This document shows, piece after piece, positions 9,084-18,794 of a DNA stretch of 64,000 nt. The notes beneath the pieces were generated by a model. That model saw nothing but the letters and a program-made list of their open reading frames with translations, was not told the DNA's origin and did no database searches. The translations under genes were made by a program, and so were the position numbers. Source of the DNA: Betaproteobacteria bacterium. Lineage in GTDB: Bacteria > Pseudomonadota > Gammaproteobacteria > Burkholderiales > SG8-41. Position 1 is the stretch's first letter; the number at the start of each line of letters is the position of its first letter. The stretch spans positions 1 to 64,000 of the forward strand of contig JAKFYK010000085.1 of assembly GCA_021730905.1 (NCBI GenBank), in the 5' to 3' direction.

Positions 9084-10274
9084 TCAGGACGCCTTAGCCA
9101 CCACTCTTGTATCACAAGTATTTGTTTCATTTGATATTTTACTTTTGTCGGCACCCAGCACGATGCGCAGCATGCGGCGAAGCGGTTCCGCTGCACCCCA
9201 TAGCAGTTGGTCAGCCACGGTAAACGCCGACAAATACTCGCCGCCCATCGCCAGTTTGCGCAGCCGTCCGACCGGTATATGTAAACGGCCGGTCACGGCA
9301 GCAGGGGTCAATTGCCGCTCGCTTGCCTCGCGCTCGTTGGGCACTACCCGCACCCATTCGTTCGCCGAGGCGAGAATGCGCGCAATTTCCTCCAGCGGCA
9401 AATCACGCTTCAGTTTGATGGTCAGCGCCTGGCTGTGGCAGCGCATTGCGCCCACGCGCACGCACAGGCTTTCGATGGGCGTTACCGCTTTGCCGAACGC
9501 GTCGCCACGACCGAGGATTTTGTTGGTCTCGGCACCGCCTTTCCACTCTTCAAGCGACATGCCGGTTTTCATGTCCTGATCGATCCACGGGATCAGATTG
9601 CCGGCCAGAGGTACGCCACGGAAGTTTTCCATCGGCAGCGAGCCGTCGGTCTGCTTGCCCAGCACCTTGCGGTCAATGTCGAGGATCGATGACGCCGGAT
9701 CCGCGAGCAAGTCCTGCACCGCGCCATGCACCAGCCCGAACTGCGTCAGCATTTCCCGCATGTGCTGTGCACCACCACCGGAGGCCGCCTGATACGTCAT
9801 GCAGGTCATCCACTCCACCAGATCATGCTGAAACAATCCGTGCAGTCCCATCAGCATGCAGCTCACCGTGCAATTGCCGCCGATATAGTTTTTGATACCC
9901 TTGGCCATCGCCGCCTTGATCACCGACAGGTTCACCGGATCAAGAATAATCACCGCGTCATCTTTCATGCGCAGCGTTTTGGCGGCATCAATCCAATAGC
10001 CGTTCCAGCCAGCCGCGCGCAGCCGCGGATAAATTTCGCTGGTGTAATCGCTGCCCTGACAGGAAATCAGGATGTCCATTGCCTTCAAATCGGCAACGCT
10101 TTTCGCGTCCTTGACCGTGCCAACCGGCTTGCCGATGTCCGGCCCTTTACCGCCCGCCCGTGAAGTCGAAAAGAAAGCAGGATCGATCAAATCAAAATCG
10201 CGCTCGTCGCGCATGCGTTGCACGAGCACTGAGCCCACCATCCCGCGCCAGCCGATTAAGCCTACCTTATTCAT
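9084..10274 (-). CDS. asd: Asd, aspartate-semialdehyde dehydrogenase
   Basis: This NADPH-dependent enzyme reduces aspartyl-4-phosphate to the semialdehyde for lysine, DAP, threonine and methionine synthesis. The N-terminal nucleotide fold starts [14 protein letters not shown]. The catalytic Cys is in [13 protein letters not shown] near residue 135 and the substrate region is ASGGGAQHM. It is 396 residues, longer than usual. Typical members end soon after LRRMLR; here about 20 more residues ([16 protein letters not shown]...) are encoded by AT-rich DNA holding a dispersed-element copy. The extension is probably not functional. Confidence 0.96.
   Translation of the reverse strand: MNKVGLIGWRGMVGSVLVQRMRDERDFDLIDPAFFSTSRAGGKGPDIGKPVGTVKDAKSVADLKAMDILISCQGSDYTSEIYPRLRAAGWNGYWIDAAKTLRMKDDAVIILDPVNLSVIKAAMAKGIKNYIGGNCTVSCMLMGLHGLFQHDLVEWMTCMTYQAASGGGAQHMREMLTQFGLVHGAVQDLLADPASSILDIDRKVLGKQTDGSLPMENFRGVPLAGNLIPWIDQDMKTGMSLEEWKGGAETNKILGRGDAFGKAVTPIESLCVRVGAMRCHSQALTIKLKRDLPLEEIARILASANEWVRVVPNEREASERQLTPAAVTGRLHIPVGRLRKLAMGGEYLSAFTVADQLLWGAAEPLRRMLRIVLGADKSKISNETNTCDTRVVAKAS
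9116..9147 (+). repeat. AT-rich dispersed element at the 3' end of asd, copy 3
   Basis: AAGTATTTGTTT (9116-9127) matches the first 12 bases of the consensus and continues as AT-rich sequence. It is read as codons of the Asd C-terminal extension. Confidence 0.5.
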
Positions 10275-10283
10275 AAAAATACC

Positions 10284-10304
10284 AATTAAAACAATTAGTT
10301 AACT
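10284..10304 (-). repeat. Degenerate AT-rich element between leuB and asd, copy 4
   Basis: AACTAATTGTTTTAA on the minus strand has three mismatches to the consensus. It covers most of the 28-base gap between the leuB stop and the asd start. Confidence 0.3.
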
Positions 10305-11367
10305 AGAGAGCCGCCACCACCGCATCACCCATTTCCTGCGTGCCCACTTTTTTCGTGCCGTCCTCGTAAATATCCGCCGTGCGCAGCCCTTGCGCAAGCA
10401 CGTATTTCACCGCGGCTTCTATACGATACGCCCATTCATCCATATTGAACGTATAACGCAGCATCATGGCTGACGACAATATCGTTGCCAGCGGATTGGC
10501 GATGTTCTTGCCTGCGATATCCGGCGCCGAACCGTGGCTCGGCTCATACAACCCCTTACTGCTGGCGTCGAGCGAAGCCGAGGGCAACATGCCGATCGAG
10601 CCGGTGAGCATCGAAGCCTCGTCCGACAGAATATCGCCGAACATGTTGCCGGTGACAATCACGTCGAACTGCTTGGGGCTGCGCACCAGTTGCATGGCCG
10701 CGTTATCCACGTACATATGCGACAGCGCCACCTGCGGATATTTCTTTGCCACGTCGTTGACGATCTCGCGCCAAAAGCGGCTGGTTTCGAGCACGTTTTC
10801 CTTATCCACCGAACACAGCTTTTTGCCACGCTTTAACGCCGTCTGAAAGCCAACCTCGGCGATGCGGCGGATTTCCGGCTCGGAGTACAGCATCATGTCG
10901 TAGCCTTCACGCTCGCCGCGCGCATTGTCGCGGCGTCCACGCGGCTCGCCGAAATAAATATCACCGGTGAGCTCGCGGATAATCATGATGTCCAGCCCCG
11001 ACACCACCTCGGGTTTCAACGACGACGCACCCACCAATTCGGGATACATGATCGCCGGACGCAGATTGGCGAACAAACCCAATTCCTTGCGGATGCGCAA
11101 AATGCCCTGCTCCGGACGCTGCGCGCGCGGCAACGCATCGTATTTTGGTCCACCGACCGCGCCGCACAGTACGGCGTCGGCTTCCTTCGCGAGCTTCAAT
11201 GATGCTGCGGGCAGCGGATCACCCGACGCGTCAAAGCCAGCGCCGCCAAACGGCGCTTCTCCCATCTCAAGCTTCAACCCGTCCTTGGCCAGCGCGCGCA
11301 AGACTTTCGTCGCTTGAGCAACGATTTCCGGGCCAATACCGTCACCGGCTAAGACTGCGATTTTCAT
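10303..11367 (-). CDS. leuB: LeuB, 3-isopropylmalate dehydrogenase
   Basis: This enzyme oxidatively decarboxylates 3-isopropylmalate to 2-oxoisocaproate with NAD in leucine synthesis. The start [16 protein letters not shown] at 11367 gives 354 residues, normal. Family landmarks are [28 protein letters not shown] and the C-terminal [14 protein letters not shown], which holds metal and NAD contacts. It lies downstream of leuC and leuD on the same strand, separated from leuD by a perfect inverted repeat, and is followed by asd. Confidence 0.97.
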   Translation of the reverse strand: MKIAVLAGDGIGPEIVAQATKVLRALAKDGLKLEMGEAPFGGAGFDASGDPLPAASLKLAKEADAVLCGAVGGPKYDALPRAQRPEQGILRIRKELGLFANLRPAIMYPELVGASSLKPEVVSGLDIMIIRELTGDIYFGEPRGRRDNARGEREGYDMMLYSEPEIRRIAEVGFQTALKRGKKLCSVDKENVLETSRFWREIVNDVAKKYPQVALSHMYVDNAAMQLVRSPKQFDVIVTGNMFGDILSDEASMLTGSIGMLPSASLDASSKGLYEPSHGSAPDIAGKNIANPLATILSSAMMLRYTFNMDEWAYRIEAAVKYVLAQGLRTADIYEDGTKKVGTQEMGDAVVAAL

Positions 11368-11377
11368 TGGCAAATCC

Positions 11378-11423
11378 GTGAAGGAGTGAAGACGTGAATG
11401 GGGTGCCCCTTTCACTCCTTCAC
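11378..11423. repeat. Perfect inverted repeat between leuD and leuB
   Basis: GTGAAGGAGTGAA (11378-11390) and TTCACTCCTTCAC (11411-11423) are perfectly complementary over 13 bases. An inner GGGGTGCCCC hairpin lies at 11400-11409. The arms are built of octad units (TGAAGGAG, TGAAGACG). It has no U-run and lies inside the operon, so it is more like an mRNA-processing or REP-like element than a terminator. Confidence 0.75.
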
Positions 11424-11436
11424 AACTTCACAATCG

Positions 11437-12072
11437 TTAAAAAAGCCAGGGCTGCGCCACCTTATGTTTCGCCTCGAACGCGCGAATCTTGTCCGCATGC
11501 GCCAGCGTGAGCCCGATATCATCCAGCCCGTTCATGATGCAATGCTTGCGGAACGGATCAATCTCGAACTTGAAGCTTTGCCCGCCAGGCGTGCTCACGG
11601 TCTGCTGTTCCAGATCGACCGCCAACCGGTAACCTTCATTGGACGCCGTTTCCTTGAACAACTGATCGACGATTTTCGCGTCGAATTTAATCAGCAACAA
11701 ACCGTTCTTCAATGAATTATTGAAGAAAATATCCGCGAAGCTCGGCGCGATCACCGCCTGAAAACCGAACTGCTGCAACGCCCACGGCGCGTGCTCGCGT
11801 GACGAACCGCAGCCGAAATTCTCGCGCGCCAGCAGCACAGTCGCGCCTTCAAAGCGCTTTTTGTTGAGCACAAAATCCGGATTCAGCGGGCGCTTGGTAT
11901 CGTCCTTGCCTGGCTCGCCACGATCGAGATAGCGCCATTCGTCGAACGCATTGGGGCCGAAGCCGGTGCGCTTGATCGATTTCAAAAACTGCTTGGGGAT
12001 GATGGCATCGGTATCAACGTTGGCGCGATCCAGCGGTGCCACCAGCCCTTCCTTACGGATAAATTTTTCCAT
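11437..12072 (-). CDS. leuD: LeuD, 3-isopropylmalate dehydratase small subunit
   Basis: This is the swivelling-domain partner of LeuC; together they isomerise 2- to 3-isopropylmalate. The start [16 protein letters not shown] at 12072 gives 211 residues, typical of proteobacterial LeuD. The substrate-binding loop motif [14 protein letters not shown] and [13 protein letters not shown] near the N-terminus are diagnostic. A short entericidin-like gene separates it from leuC by only a few bases on each side, so the three genes are almost certainly co-transcribed. Confidence 0.97.
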   Translation of the reverse strand: MEKFIRKEGLVAPLDRANVDTDAIIPKQFLKSIKRTGFGPNAFDEWRYLDRGEPGKDDTKRPLNPDFVLNKKRFEGATVLLARENFGCGSSREHAPWALQQFGFQAVIAPSFADIFFNNSLKNGLLLIKFDAKIVDQLFKETASNEGYRLAVDLEQQTVSTPGGQSFKFEIDPFRKHCIMNGLDDIGLTLAHADKIRAFEAKHKVAQPWLF

Positions 12073-12073
12073 G

Positions 12074-12202
12074 TTATCTATCGGACTTCCGTTGTATCGC
12101 TTCGCCCGCTTTTTCCATGTCCTTGCCAAAGCCGTGCATGGTATTGCAACCCGCCAGAACTACCGCCCACCACGCAATGAGTATCACCGCAATTTTCCTC
12201 AT
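12074..12202 (-). CDS. Entericidin A/B-family small lipoprotein
   Basis: A 42-residue protein starting [19 protein letters not shown], with lipobox LAGC, followed by [18 protein letters not shown], which closely resembles mature entericidin. Entericidins are tiny outer-membrane lipoproteins; in enterobacteria EcnA/EcnB act as antidote and bacteriolytic toxin, but for single copies inside leu operons no role is established. The start has GGAGG six bases upstream. The gene sits one base before leuD and 11 bases after leuC, an arrangement seen across betaproteobacteria. Confidence 0.88.
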   Translation of the reverse strand: MRKIAVILIAWWAVVLAGCNTMHGFGKDMEKAGEAIQRKSDR

Positions 12203-12213
12203 GATCGCCTCCA

Positions 12214-13620
12214 TCACTTGAAACTGCGCACATCAACGAAATGCCCGGCTATCGCGGCCGCTGCCGCCATTGCCGGACTCACCAAATGTGTTCTGCCACC
12301 CGCACCCTGCCGTCCTTCGAAATTGCGGTTCGAAGTCGATGCACAACGTTCGCCCGGCGACAATTGATCGTCATTCATGCCCAGGCACATCGAGCAGCCC
12401 GGTTCGCGCCACTCGAAACCTGCTTCAGTGAAAATCTTGTCCAGGCCTTCCTGTTCCGCCTGCGATTTCACCAGACCCGAACCCGGCACCACCATCGCCA
12501 GCTTTACATTGCCCGCCACTTTTTTGCCTTTGGCCACTTGCGCAGCAGCACGCAGATCCTCGATGCGCGAATTGGTGCAGGCGCCGATAAACACCTTATC
12601 GATGGCAATTTCGGTGATGGGCGTATTCGCCTTCAAGTTCATATACTTGAGCGCACGCTCCATCCACTCGCGCTGCACTTTGTCTTTTTCCTGCGCGGGG
12701 TCAGGCACGTTGCCGCCTACCGTCGTCACCATCTGCGGATTAGTACCCCAGGTCACCTGTGGCTGAATTTCGGCGGCATCCAGCGTCACCACGGTGTCGA
12801 AATGCGCGCCGTCGTCGCTCTTCAGCGTACGCCAGTAGGTTGCAGCTTTTTCCCATAGTGCGCCGGTGGGCGAGAACATGCGTCCCTTCAGATACTCGAT
12901 GGTTTTTTCGTCGCACGCCACCATGCCGGTGCGCGCGCCGGCTTCTATCGCCATATTGCACAGGGTCATGCGGCCTTCCATCGTCAGGTCGCGTATCGCG
13001 CTGCCGGTGAATTCAATCGCGTGCCCGGTGCCGCCAGCGGTGCCGATCTTGCCGATCACCGCCAGCGCAATGTCTTTCGCCGTAACACCCAGACCGAGTT
13101 TGCCCTCGACTGCGATTTTCATGTTCTTGTATTTCTGCATCACCATGCACTGCGTCGCAAGCACGTGCTCCACCTCGCTGGTGCCGATGCCGAACGCCAG
13201 CGCGGCAAATGCGCCGTGCGTGCTGGTGTGCGAATCGCCGCACACCACCGTCATGCCGGGCAGTGTCGCGCCGTTTTCCGGCCCGATCACATGCACGATT
13301 CCCTGGCGTTTGTCGAGAAACGGGAAATAAACCTTGGCGCCGAATTCCTTGATATTCGCGTCCAGCGTTTCCACTTGCAGACGCGACACCGGATCGGTGA
13401 TGCCCTTGTCCCAATCCTTGGTCGGCGTGTTGTGATCCGCCGTTGCAACTACCGACTCCACGCGCCATTGCGGACGCTTGGCGAGTTTCAGGCCTTCATA
13501 AGCCTGCGGGCTGGTGACTTCATGCACCAGATGCCGGTCGATATAAAGCAGCGCCGTGCCGTCTTTTTCGACATGCACCACGTGGGTGTCCCAGAGTTTG
13601 TCGTATAAGGTTTTTGCCAT
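12214..13620 (-). CDS. leuC: LeuC, 3-isopropylmalate dehydratase large subunit
   Basis: The [4Fe-4S] aconitase-family subunit that, with LeuD, isomerises isopropylmalate. It is 468 residues, the bacterial norm. The cluster cysteines are visible in [13 protein letters not shown] and [28 protein letters not shown] and [10 protein letters not shown] are diagnostic. It is the first gene of the leuC-ecn-leuD-leuB-asd run; the upstream 98 bases (13621-13718) must hold the promoter, but I cannot place it reliably. Confidence 0.97.
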   Translation of the reverse strand: MAKTLYDKLWDTHVVHVEKDGTALLYIDRHLVHEVTSPQAYEGLKLAKRPQWRVESVVATADHNTPTKDWDKGITDPVSRLQVETLDANIKEFGAKVYFPFLDKRQGIVHVIGPENGATLPGMTVVCGDSHTSTHGAFAALAFGIGTSEVEHVLATQCMVMQKYKNMKIAVEGKLGLGVTAKDIALAVIGKIGTAGGTGHAIEFTGSAIRDLTMEGRMTLCNMAIEAGARTGMVACDEKTIEYLKGRMFSPTGALWEKAATYWRTLKSDDGAHFDTVVTLDAAEIQPQVTWGTNPQMVTTVGGNVPDPAQEKDKVQREWMERALKYMNLKANTPITEIAIDKVFIGACTNSRIEDLRAAAQVAKGKKVAGNVKLAMVVPGSGLVKSQAEQEGLDKIFTEAGFEWREPGCSMCLGMNDDQLSPGERCASTSNRNFEGRQGAGGRTHLVSPAMAAAAAIAGHFVDVRSFK

Positions 13621-13718
13621 GAGTAGTTTGACCGGAATTTCAGATGTAAGTTGCTGTAAATATGTGATTATCTCACAGGAGCCGGCGCTCTAACCAGCGT
13701 GTGTCATTGCGCGCTCCA

Positions 13719-14864
13719 CTAGGCCTCGCTCAAATGTAATTTCCACCACAAAATCAACAACCCGGCGAGCGCCGCGCACGACGACAGCGTAAATGTCCAC
13801 GTCGGCCCCAGCCCCGCCCATGCATAACCGCTGGCAAATCCGCCGAGCGCGCCGCCCACGCCAAACGCAAAACTGCCATACAGCGCCTGCCCGCGCGCCT
13901 GATGCCGTCCGCGAAACAATTTATGAATCACGCCAATGGCTGCTGCGTGAAACGAACCAAACGTCGCCGCGTGCAAGGCCTGCGCCAGCACCAGCGCCAT
14001 AAAGTTATCGATCAACCAACCGATCAGCAGAAACCGCAACACGGCACACGCAAAACTCGCGAGCAAAATTTGCCTCAGTGTGAACGCCCGATACAAATGC
14101 GGCATCCACACAAAAATGCCGATCTCACAAATCACCCCCAGCGCCCACAGCCAGCCTGCCATCGACTTGCTGTAGCCGTGATCCACCAGATAAATCGTGT
14201 AGAACGTGTAATACGGCCCGTGCGCCACCGCCATTAGTGCCGCCGCCGTGACTAGCGCAATCACTTCCGGGCGCTTGAGGATGTCCCAGATCGGCTGCGT
14301 GTCCGAGGCATGCAATGGCGTCTTCGCGTCCGGCACAGCCCAGCACAATGCCAGCATGCACAGCATCAACGTCAACACTATCGACAGCACCGCCTGCGGC
14401 GGCCGGTGATCGAGCAGATAACCCACGCCGATCACCGCGACAATAAAACCAACCGAGCCCCAAACGCGGATGCGCCCGTAGCGCGCGGTCTCGTCGCCCA
14501 GATGCGTGAGCGTCGTCGCCTCCACCAGTGGCAGTGCTGCGCTCCAGAAAAACATTACCGCCAGCAGCACCACGAACAACCACGCGAACTGTGTGCTTGC
14601 GTATACGCCCAGCCACGCTACCGTGCCCGCCACACCCGCGAGGCGTGCAATATGCAAACCACTGGTACCGCGATCGGCCAGCCATCCCCACAAGTGCGGC
14701 GCGACGATGCGCGTGAGTTGTGGCATCGACATCAGCACGCCGATCTCTACCGCTGACATGCCGACCGCATTCAGATACAACGTGAAAAACGGCGCGAACG
14801 CGCCGAGATAGGCAAAGTAAAAAAAATAAAAACCGGCGAGACGCCGGTAGGGTAAGGCAGGCAT
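13719..14864 (-). CDS. MFS transporter, HcaT/MFS_1-like (substrate unknown)
   Basis: A 381-residue, strongly hydrophobic protein with about 12 predicted membrane segments. The start LPYRRLAGFYFFYFAYLGAF and the MFS loop GWLADRGTSGLHIA resemble the 3-phenylpropionate-permease-like (HcaT, MFS_1_like) group, which also includes LacY/nucleoside-type symporters. No catabolic genes for aromatic acids are next to it, so the substrate cannot be inferred. It is transcribed toward leuC. An AT-rich dispersed element lies just upstream. Confidence 0.85.
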   Translation of the reverse strand: MPALPYRRLAGFYFFYFAYLGAFAPFFTLYLNAVGMSAVEIGVLMSMPQLTRIVAPHLWGWLADRGTSGLHIARLAGVAGTVAWLGVYASTQFAWLFVVLLAVMFFWSAALPLVEATTLTHLGDETARYGRIRVWGSVGFIVAVIGVGYLLDHRPPQAVLSIVLTLMLCMLALCWAVPDAKTPLHASDTQPIWDILKRPEVIALVTAAALMAVAHGPYYTFYTIYLVDHGYSKSMAGWLWALGVICEIGIFVWMPHLYRAFTLRQILLASFACAVLRFLLIGWLIDNFMALVLAQALHAATFGSFHAAAIGVIHKLFRGRHQARGQALYGSFAFGVGGALGGFASGYAWAGLGPTWTFTLSSCAALAGLLILWWKLHLSEA

Positions 14865-14889
14865 GGCAACTGATATTTAATGAGTTACA

Positions 14890-14921
14890 AAATAATATAA
14901 TAAAAACATATACTTACGAAT
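14890..14921 (-). repeat. AT-rich dispersed element upstream of the MFS gene, copy 5
   Basis: AAGTATATGTTTTTA (14915-14901 on the minus strand) has one mismatch to the consensus and is followed by an A/T-only tail. It occupies the gap between the Bug receptor gene and the MFS gene. Confidence 0.6.
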
Positions 14922-14954
14922 AATTTTATGATTACCCCGCGCGTCAGAGCGGAG

Positions 14955-15926
14955 CTATTCCGCCTTGATCTTGGCGTCCCTGATAACCTTGGCGTAGCGC
15001 GGAATTTCAGCGCGTAAAAAGGCCGCAAACGCCTCCGGCGTATTCGCGCTGATATCCACACCCATCGATACCAGCCGTTCGCGAGTCTGCGATTGATTCA
15101 TAACCTGCGCCGCGTCACGCTGTATGCGGCTGACTATATCCGACTGCGTGCCAGCGGGCGCGAGCAATCCATACCAGGTCGCAATGGAAAACCCCTTGAA
15201 CCCGGATTCCTCGATGGTTGGAATATCAGGCATCAGCGGCGAACGGTTAGCGCTGGTGTTCGCCAGTGCGCGCAGCTTGCCGCTTTTGGCATGAGGCAGT
15301 GCCACCGGCAGGTTGCCGAACATGATCGGTATCTGGCCACCCAGCGTATCAGCGATCGCAGGGCCTTCTCCTTTGTACGGCACGTGATTCATACGGACAC
15401 CAAGCAGCGTATTCAATAACTCCCCCGTCATATGCGGCGTGGAACCGATACCGCCGGAGCCGTACGTCAGCACCCCTGCGCTTTTCTTTGCATACGCGGC
15501 AAATTCGCTGAATGTGCGCACCGGAAAAGAAGGATGCACCACCATCAATAACGGCGTCGATCCCATCAATGTAATCGGCGCAAAGTCCTTCAGCGTGTCG
15601 TAGGGCGCTTTGCCATATAACGCCGGTGCAACGGCAAGCCCCGACTGGAATCCCACCATCAGCGTATAGCCGTCCGGCGCCGCTTTCGCCACAAACTCGC
15701 CCGCGATCATGCCGGTTGCGCCCGGCCGGTTTTCCACTATCGCGCTTTGCCCCCACGTCTCGCTCAGGCGCTGCGCGACCACGCGTGTGATCACGTCCGT
15801 TGCTCCGCCAGCAGAGAGGCCAATCAGGATACGCACCGGCTTGACCGGATAATTTTGCGCAGCAGTGATACCGCTGCCAGCGAGAAACACGGCCATACCC
15901 ACTGCAAGACTGCACCACTGTTTCAT
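14955..15926 (-). CDS. Bug/TctC-family tripartite tricarboxylate transporter receptor
   Basis: A periplasmic solute-binding protein of about 323 residues. The signal peptide (MKQWCSLAVGMAVFLAGSG) ends near ITAAQ. Diagnostic Bug motifs are YPVKPVRILIGLSAGGATD, VENRPGATG, AAPDGYTL, NHVPYKGEGPAI and GMDIS-like VSMGVDISANTPEAF. These receptors bind small carboxylates such as tricarboxylates or carboxylated aromatics. The start at 15926 has AGAGGAG upstream. The membrane partners TctA/TctB are absent nearby, as is common for the expanded Bug families of betaproteobacteria; the ligand is unknown. Confidence 0.93.
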   Translation of the reverse strand: MKQWCSLAVGMAVFLAGSGITAAQNYPVKPVRILIGLSAGGATDVITRVVAQRLSETWGQSAIVENRPGATGMIAGEFVAKAAPDGYTLMVGFQSGLAVAPALYGKAPYDTLKDFAPITLMGSTPLLMVVHPSFPVRTFSEFAAYAKKSAGVLTYGSGGIGSTPHMTGELLNTLLGVRMNHVPYKGEGPAIADTLGGQIPIMFGNLPVALPHAKSGKLRALANTSANRSPLMPDIPTIEESGFKGFSIATWYGLLAPAGTQSDIVSRIQRDAAQVMNQSQTRERLVSMGVDISANTPEAFAAFLRAEIPRYAKVIRDAKIKAE

Positions 15927-15939
15927 ACCGTCACTCCTC

Positions 15940-16074
15940 TCAACGCACGACCTGCCAAATATCTTTGCTGCCCGGCACGAGCGCATGATTCATTGACAGG
16001 GCAAACAGGGTGCTCGCAATGCAGGCAATCACACCAATCCACAACGGAAAGAAACTATATCGTGTCTTCCTCAC
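15940..16074 (-). CDS. Possible small membrane protein (44 residues)
   Basis: A GTG-started frame encodes a basic N-terminus, one hydrophobic segment (PLWIGVIACIASTLFALS) and a short tail ending DIWQVVR. It fits exactly between aroC and the Bug receptor and ends 13 bases before the latter's start. There is no clear ribosome-binding site, and I do not recognise the sequence. It may be a real short protein, the end of a decayed gene, or chance. Confidence 0.3.
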   Translation of the reverse strand: MRKTRYSFFPLWIGVIACIASTLFALSMNHALVPGSKDIWQVVR

Positions 16075-16081
16075 CCAGCAA

Positions 16082-16102
16082 CGGGAGACAGACAATCTCC
16101 CG
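16082..16102 (-). other. Stem-loop just downstream of aroC
   Basis: CGGGAGA (16082-16088) and TCTCCCG (16096-16102) form a perfect 7-bp stem around a 7-base loop, three bases after the aroC stop. No U-run follows on the minus strand, so a rho-independent terminator is not supported; it may stabilise the mRNA end. Confidence 0.4.
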
Positions 16103-16104
16103 AT

Positions 16105-17268
16105 TCAGGCCTCGTCCGGCTCGGGATTTTCCACCGCTGCGGCAGCACGTAGTTTCGCAATAGCATCCGCCGGCGCCAGCGCCGCGACCTTCGGCGTAGC
16201 GGTAACCACACCGGCATTCTGCGCGCGATGCCGCAATGCGTGATCCATCAGCGTCAGCGCCATCATCGCCTCGCAGATCGGCGTGGCGCGTATGCCCACG
16301 CACGGATCATGGCGGCCATGGGTTTCGATGGTGACAGCGTTGCCCTGTTTGTCGATGGTGCGGCGTGTAAGGCGGATGCTGGAGGTCGGCTTCACCGCGA
16401 CATTCACCACGATGTCCTGCCCGGTGGAAATGCCGCCGAGGATGCCACCGGCGTTATTACTCAGGAATCCCTGCGGGCACATTTCATCGGAATGTTCGGT
16501 GCCCTTCTGCGACACCGCCGCGAAGCCCGCGCCGATTTCCACGCCTTTCACCGCGTTGATGTTCATCATGTTGTAGGCGAGATCGGCATCAAGCTTGTCG
16601 TACACCGGCTCGCCCCAGCCCACCGGCACGCCGGAAGCGACGGTGGTGATCTGCGCACCCACCGAATCGCCGGACTTGCGCAGTTTGTCCATGAATTCTT
16701 CAAGCTGTGCCACCTGCGACGCATCCGCCACAAAGAACGGATTGTCGTACACGCCGTGCCATGACTTGAACGGAATCCTGATCGGCCCAAGCTGCGACAT
16801 ATAACCGCGGATCACCACGCCATATTTCTCGTGCAGCCATTTGCGCGCGATCGCGCCCGCCGCCACGCGCACCGCCGTTTCGCGCGCCGATTGCCGCCCG
16901 CCGCCGCGGTAATCACGAATGCCGTATTTCTGCCAATAGGTGTAGTCGGCGTGACCGGGGCGGAATTTATCCGCGATTTTCGAGTAATCCTTGCTCTTCG
17001 CATCGGTGTTGCGGATCAGCAAGGCGATCGGCGTGCCGGTGGTTTTTCCCTCGAACACACCGGAAAGAATTTCAACCTTGTCTTCTTCGCGGCGCTGCGT
17101 GACATGGCGCGAAGTGCCGGGCTTGCGCCGATCCAGATCGAGTTGGATGTCGGCTTCACTCAACGCCATGCCCGGCGGACAGCCATCGACCACGCAGCCG
17201 ATGGCCGGACCGTGACTTTCGCCGAAGGAGGTGACACAAAAAAGTTTGCCGAGTGTGCTGCCGGACAT
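16105..17268 (-). CDS. aroC: AroC, chorismate synthase
   Basis: The last step of the shikimate pathway: it converts EPSP to chorismate and needs reduced FMN. It is 387 residues. The start is [20 protein letters not shown], with the conserved GESHGPAIG. Other signatures are [17 protein letters not shown], the [11 protein letters not shown] region, and SGIQ-equivalent [14 protein letters not shown] near the C-terminus. Together with the DAHP synthase at 55998-57068 it links to aromatic amino-acid synthesis, but the genes are far apart. A short stem-loop follows the stop. Confidence 0.97.
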   Translation of the reverse strand: MSGSTLGKLFCVTSFGESHGPAIGCVVDGCPPGMALSEADIQLDLDRRKPGTSRHVTQRREEDKVEILSGVFEGKTTGTPIALLIRNTDAKSKDYSKIADKFRPGHADYTYWQKYGIRDYRGGGRQSARETAVRVAAGAIARKWLHEKYGVVIRGYMSQLGPIRIPFKSWHGVYDNPFFVADASQVAQLEEFMDKLRKSGDSVGAQITTVASGVPVGWGEPVYDKLDADLAYNMMNINAVKGVEIGAGFAAVSQKGTEHSDEMCPQGFLSNNAGGILGGISTGQDIVVNVAVKPTSSIRLTRRTIDKQGNAVTIETHGRHDPCVGIRATPICEAMMALTLMDHALRHRAQNAGVVTATPKVAALAPADAIAKLRAAAAVENPEPDEA

Positions 17269-17336
17269 GATCGAAAAATCCGAATGAAATCAAGCACTAG
17301 TTTAACACACGCAGCCTGGCTACCGCGTGTCTACCG

Positions 17337-18794
17337 TCAGGTCTTGTCGCCGCTATTGTCGTTACTTACGGACGACGTGGGCGTGGAACCTAACTGCTTC
17401 ACCAAGCGCCACGCCATTACGCCCAGCACCAGCACGCCCAGGCCCAGCACACCCCACAGGCTCCAGCGTTTCCAGTCGATTTGCTCCTGCAAGCGCGCCT
17501 CGCCGCCGAGTTCCTTCTGTGGCTGCGCAGAGGTAGCCTGCACGTTGACGATGGGTTGCGTGCCGGTTTTCGCCGCGCGCACCGACGCACCCGCGTCTTC
17601 GCGATAACCCGGAATCAGCGATTCAATGGGCAGCGCTCCAGCCTGCGCGCCGCGATTGCCGTAGGCCAGCGTGAACGGCGATGTGCCGCGCGCGGCAAAT
17701 ACCAGTTGATGCGGCACCCAGCCTGCGTTCAACGTGGGCAGGCCGCCGCCCAGACCGCCGCCGCGCTGATCGACGCGGATCATCCACCAGCGTTCGGACG
17801 ACGCGCCCACCTGAATATCGGGGCTCGCCACTTCGCCGCCCGCTTGACGCAGCCGATAGGCCACGCCACGCGCGACACTGCGCCACGGCTGTTCAACGCT
17901 GCCGCGCGCAAGCACCTCGACCTGCACGACGGTGTTCGGCTCGGGCAACTCCAGACGCAGGCGGTCTATGGGAAATTGTCCTTTTAAATCAAATATATAC
18001 TCACCAGCCTTTGCATCTGCTTTTGTATTTTGTACCGCGCTGAATTTTGCCCATTCACGCGGCGCTTCGATGAATTTTTCCGCAAGTTCGCCGCTGGCCG
18101 CGGTCATTTCCGGCGCGGCATTTTTCGCGCCCGCACTTGCGTAATCACTCACCCACGCGAGCCGCAGATATTTTGCTTTTTGTTGCGGCAACTCGACACG
18201 TTTTTGCTGCAAGCGCTGGCCGCCGACTTCCAAACTCAGCAGCGGCGCACCCGATGCCAGCGTGCGCCAGTTCGCGAGATCGTCGCTCGCATCGACGCGC
18301 AGCTTGCCGGAAAAACCTTCCGTGGCTTTCCAGTCAAGGTCGAGGGCGCGCAACGCGCGATCCTGTGCACTCATGTCGATAAGATAAGCGACCGTTTCCT
18401 GCGCCGCGGCCGGTGCGCCGCTGGACTTCACATCCACACTCACCGCGCCGCTCGCGCTGCGACGCACGCTGATCGCCAGCCCGTCGATGCTCGCACCCGC
18501 CGGCGCTTTCAGCGGAAACAGCGTCAGCGGCGTGCTCAATCCTGCATCCACTTTTTCGGTACGGCGGGGACGGAACGCGTGCGGCACCACTTCCCCCGCA
18601 CCGTTGAACACGCGCACGTCGCCAAGATCGCGGCGCGTCACACCCTGATAAACCGCCGGCGGCAGTGTCACGTCATACAAGGCTTCACTGCCGCTGGCTT
18701 CGATCTTCAGGCCGTAGGCATAATCCGCGGGCTTTTCGGCGGCAGAGGCAAAACTCACCATCAGAAAACCAGCAATAAGAACAGACGTTTTCAT
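17337..18794 (-). CDS. DUF3999-family exported membrane protein
   Basis: About 485 residues: signal peptide (MKTSVLIAGFLMVSFASAA), a large periplasmic part predicted to be beta-rich with repeated F5/8-like strands (LRLAWVSDYAS, RLRLELPEPNTVVQVEVL), and one C-terminal membrane segment (WSLWGVLGLGVLVLGVMAW) with a short cytoplasmic end. The start overlaps the stop of the DUF2339 gene as ATGA, so the two are made together; this pair recurs in many proteobacteria and its function is unknown. The codons around 17981-18002 form an AT-rich patch. Confidence 0.8.
   Translation of the reverse strand: MKTSVLIAGFLMVSFASAAEKPADYAYGLKIEASGSEALYDVTLPPAVYQGVTRRDLGDVRVFNGAGEVVPHAFRPRRTEKVDAGLSTPLTLFPLKAPAGASIDGLAISVRRSASGAVSVDVKSSGAPAAAQETVAYLIDMSAQDRALRALDLDWKATEGFSGKLRVDASDDLANWRTLASGAPLLSLEVGGQRLQQKRVELPQQKAKYLRLAWVSDYASAGAKNAAPEMTAASGELAEKFIEAPREWAKFSAVQNTKADAKAGEYIFDLKGQFPIDRLRLELPEPNTVVQVEVLARGSVEQPWRSVARGVAYRLRQAGGEVASPDIQVGASSERWWMIRVDQRGGGLGGGLPTLNAGWVPHQLVFAARGTSPFTLAYGNRGAQAGALPIESLIPGYREDAGASVRAAKTGTQPIVNVQATSAQPQKELGGEARLQEQIDWKRWSLWGVLGLGVLVLGVMAWRLVKQLGSTPTSSVSNDNSGDKT

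Noticed and set aside
11378..11423. Rho-independent terminator between leuD and leuB
   Set aside because: The hairpin is strong, but no U-run follows on the minus strand and the flanking genes belong to one pathway and strand.
17981..18002. Further copy of the AT-rich dispersed element within the DUF3999 gene
   Set aside because: AT-rich and roughly similar, but it has too many mismatches to the consensus to count as a member.
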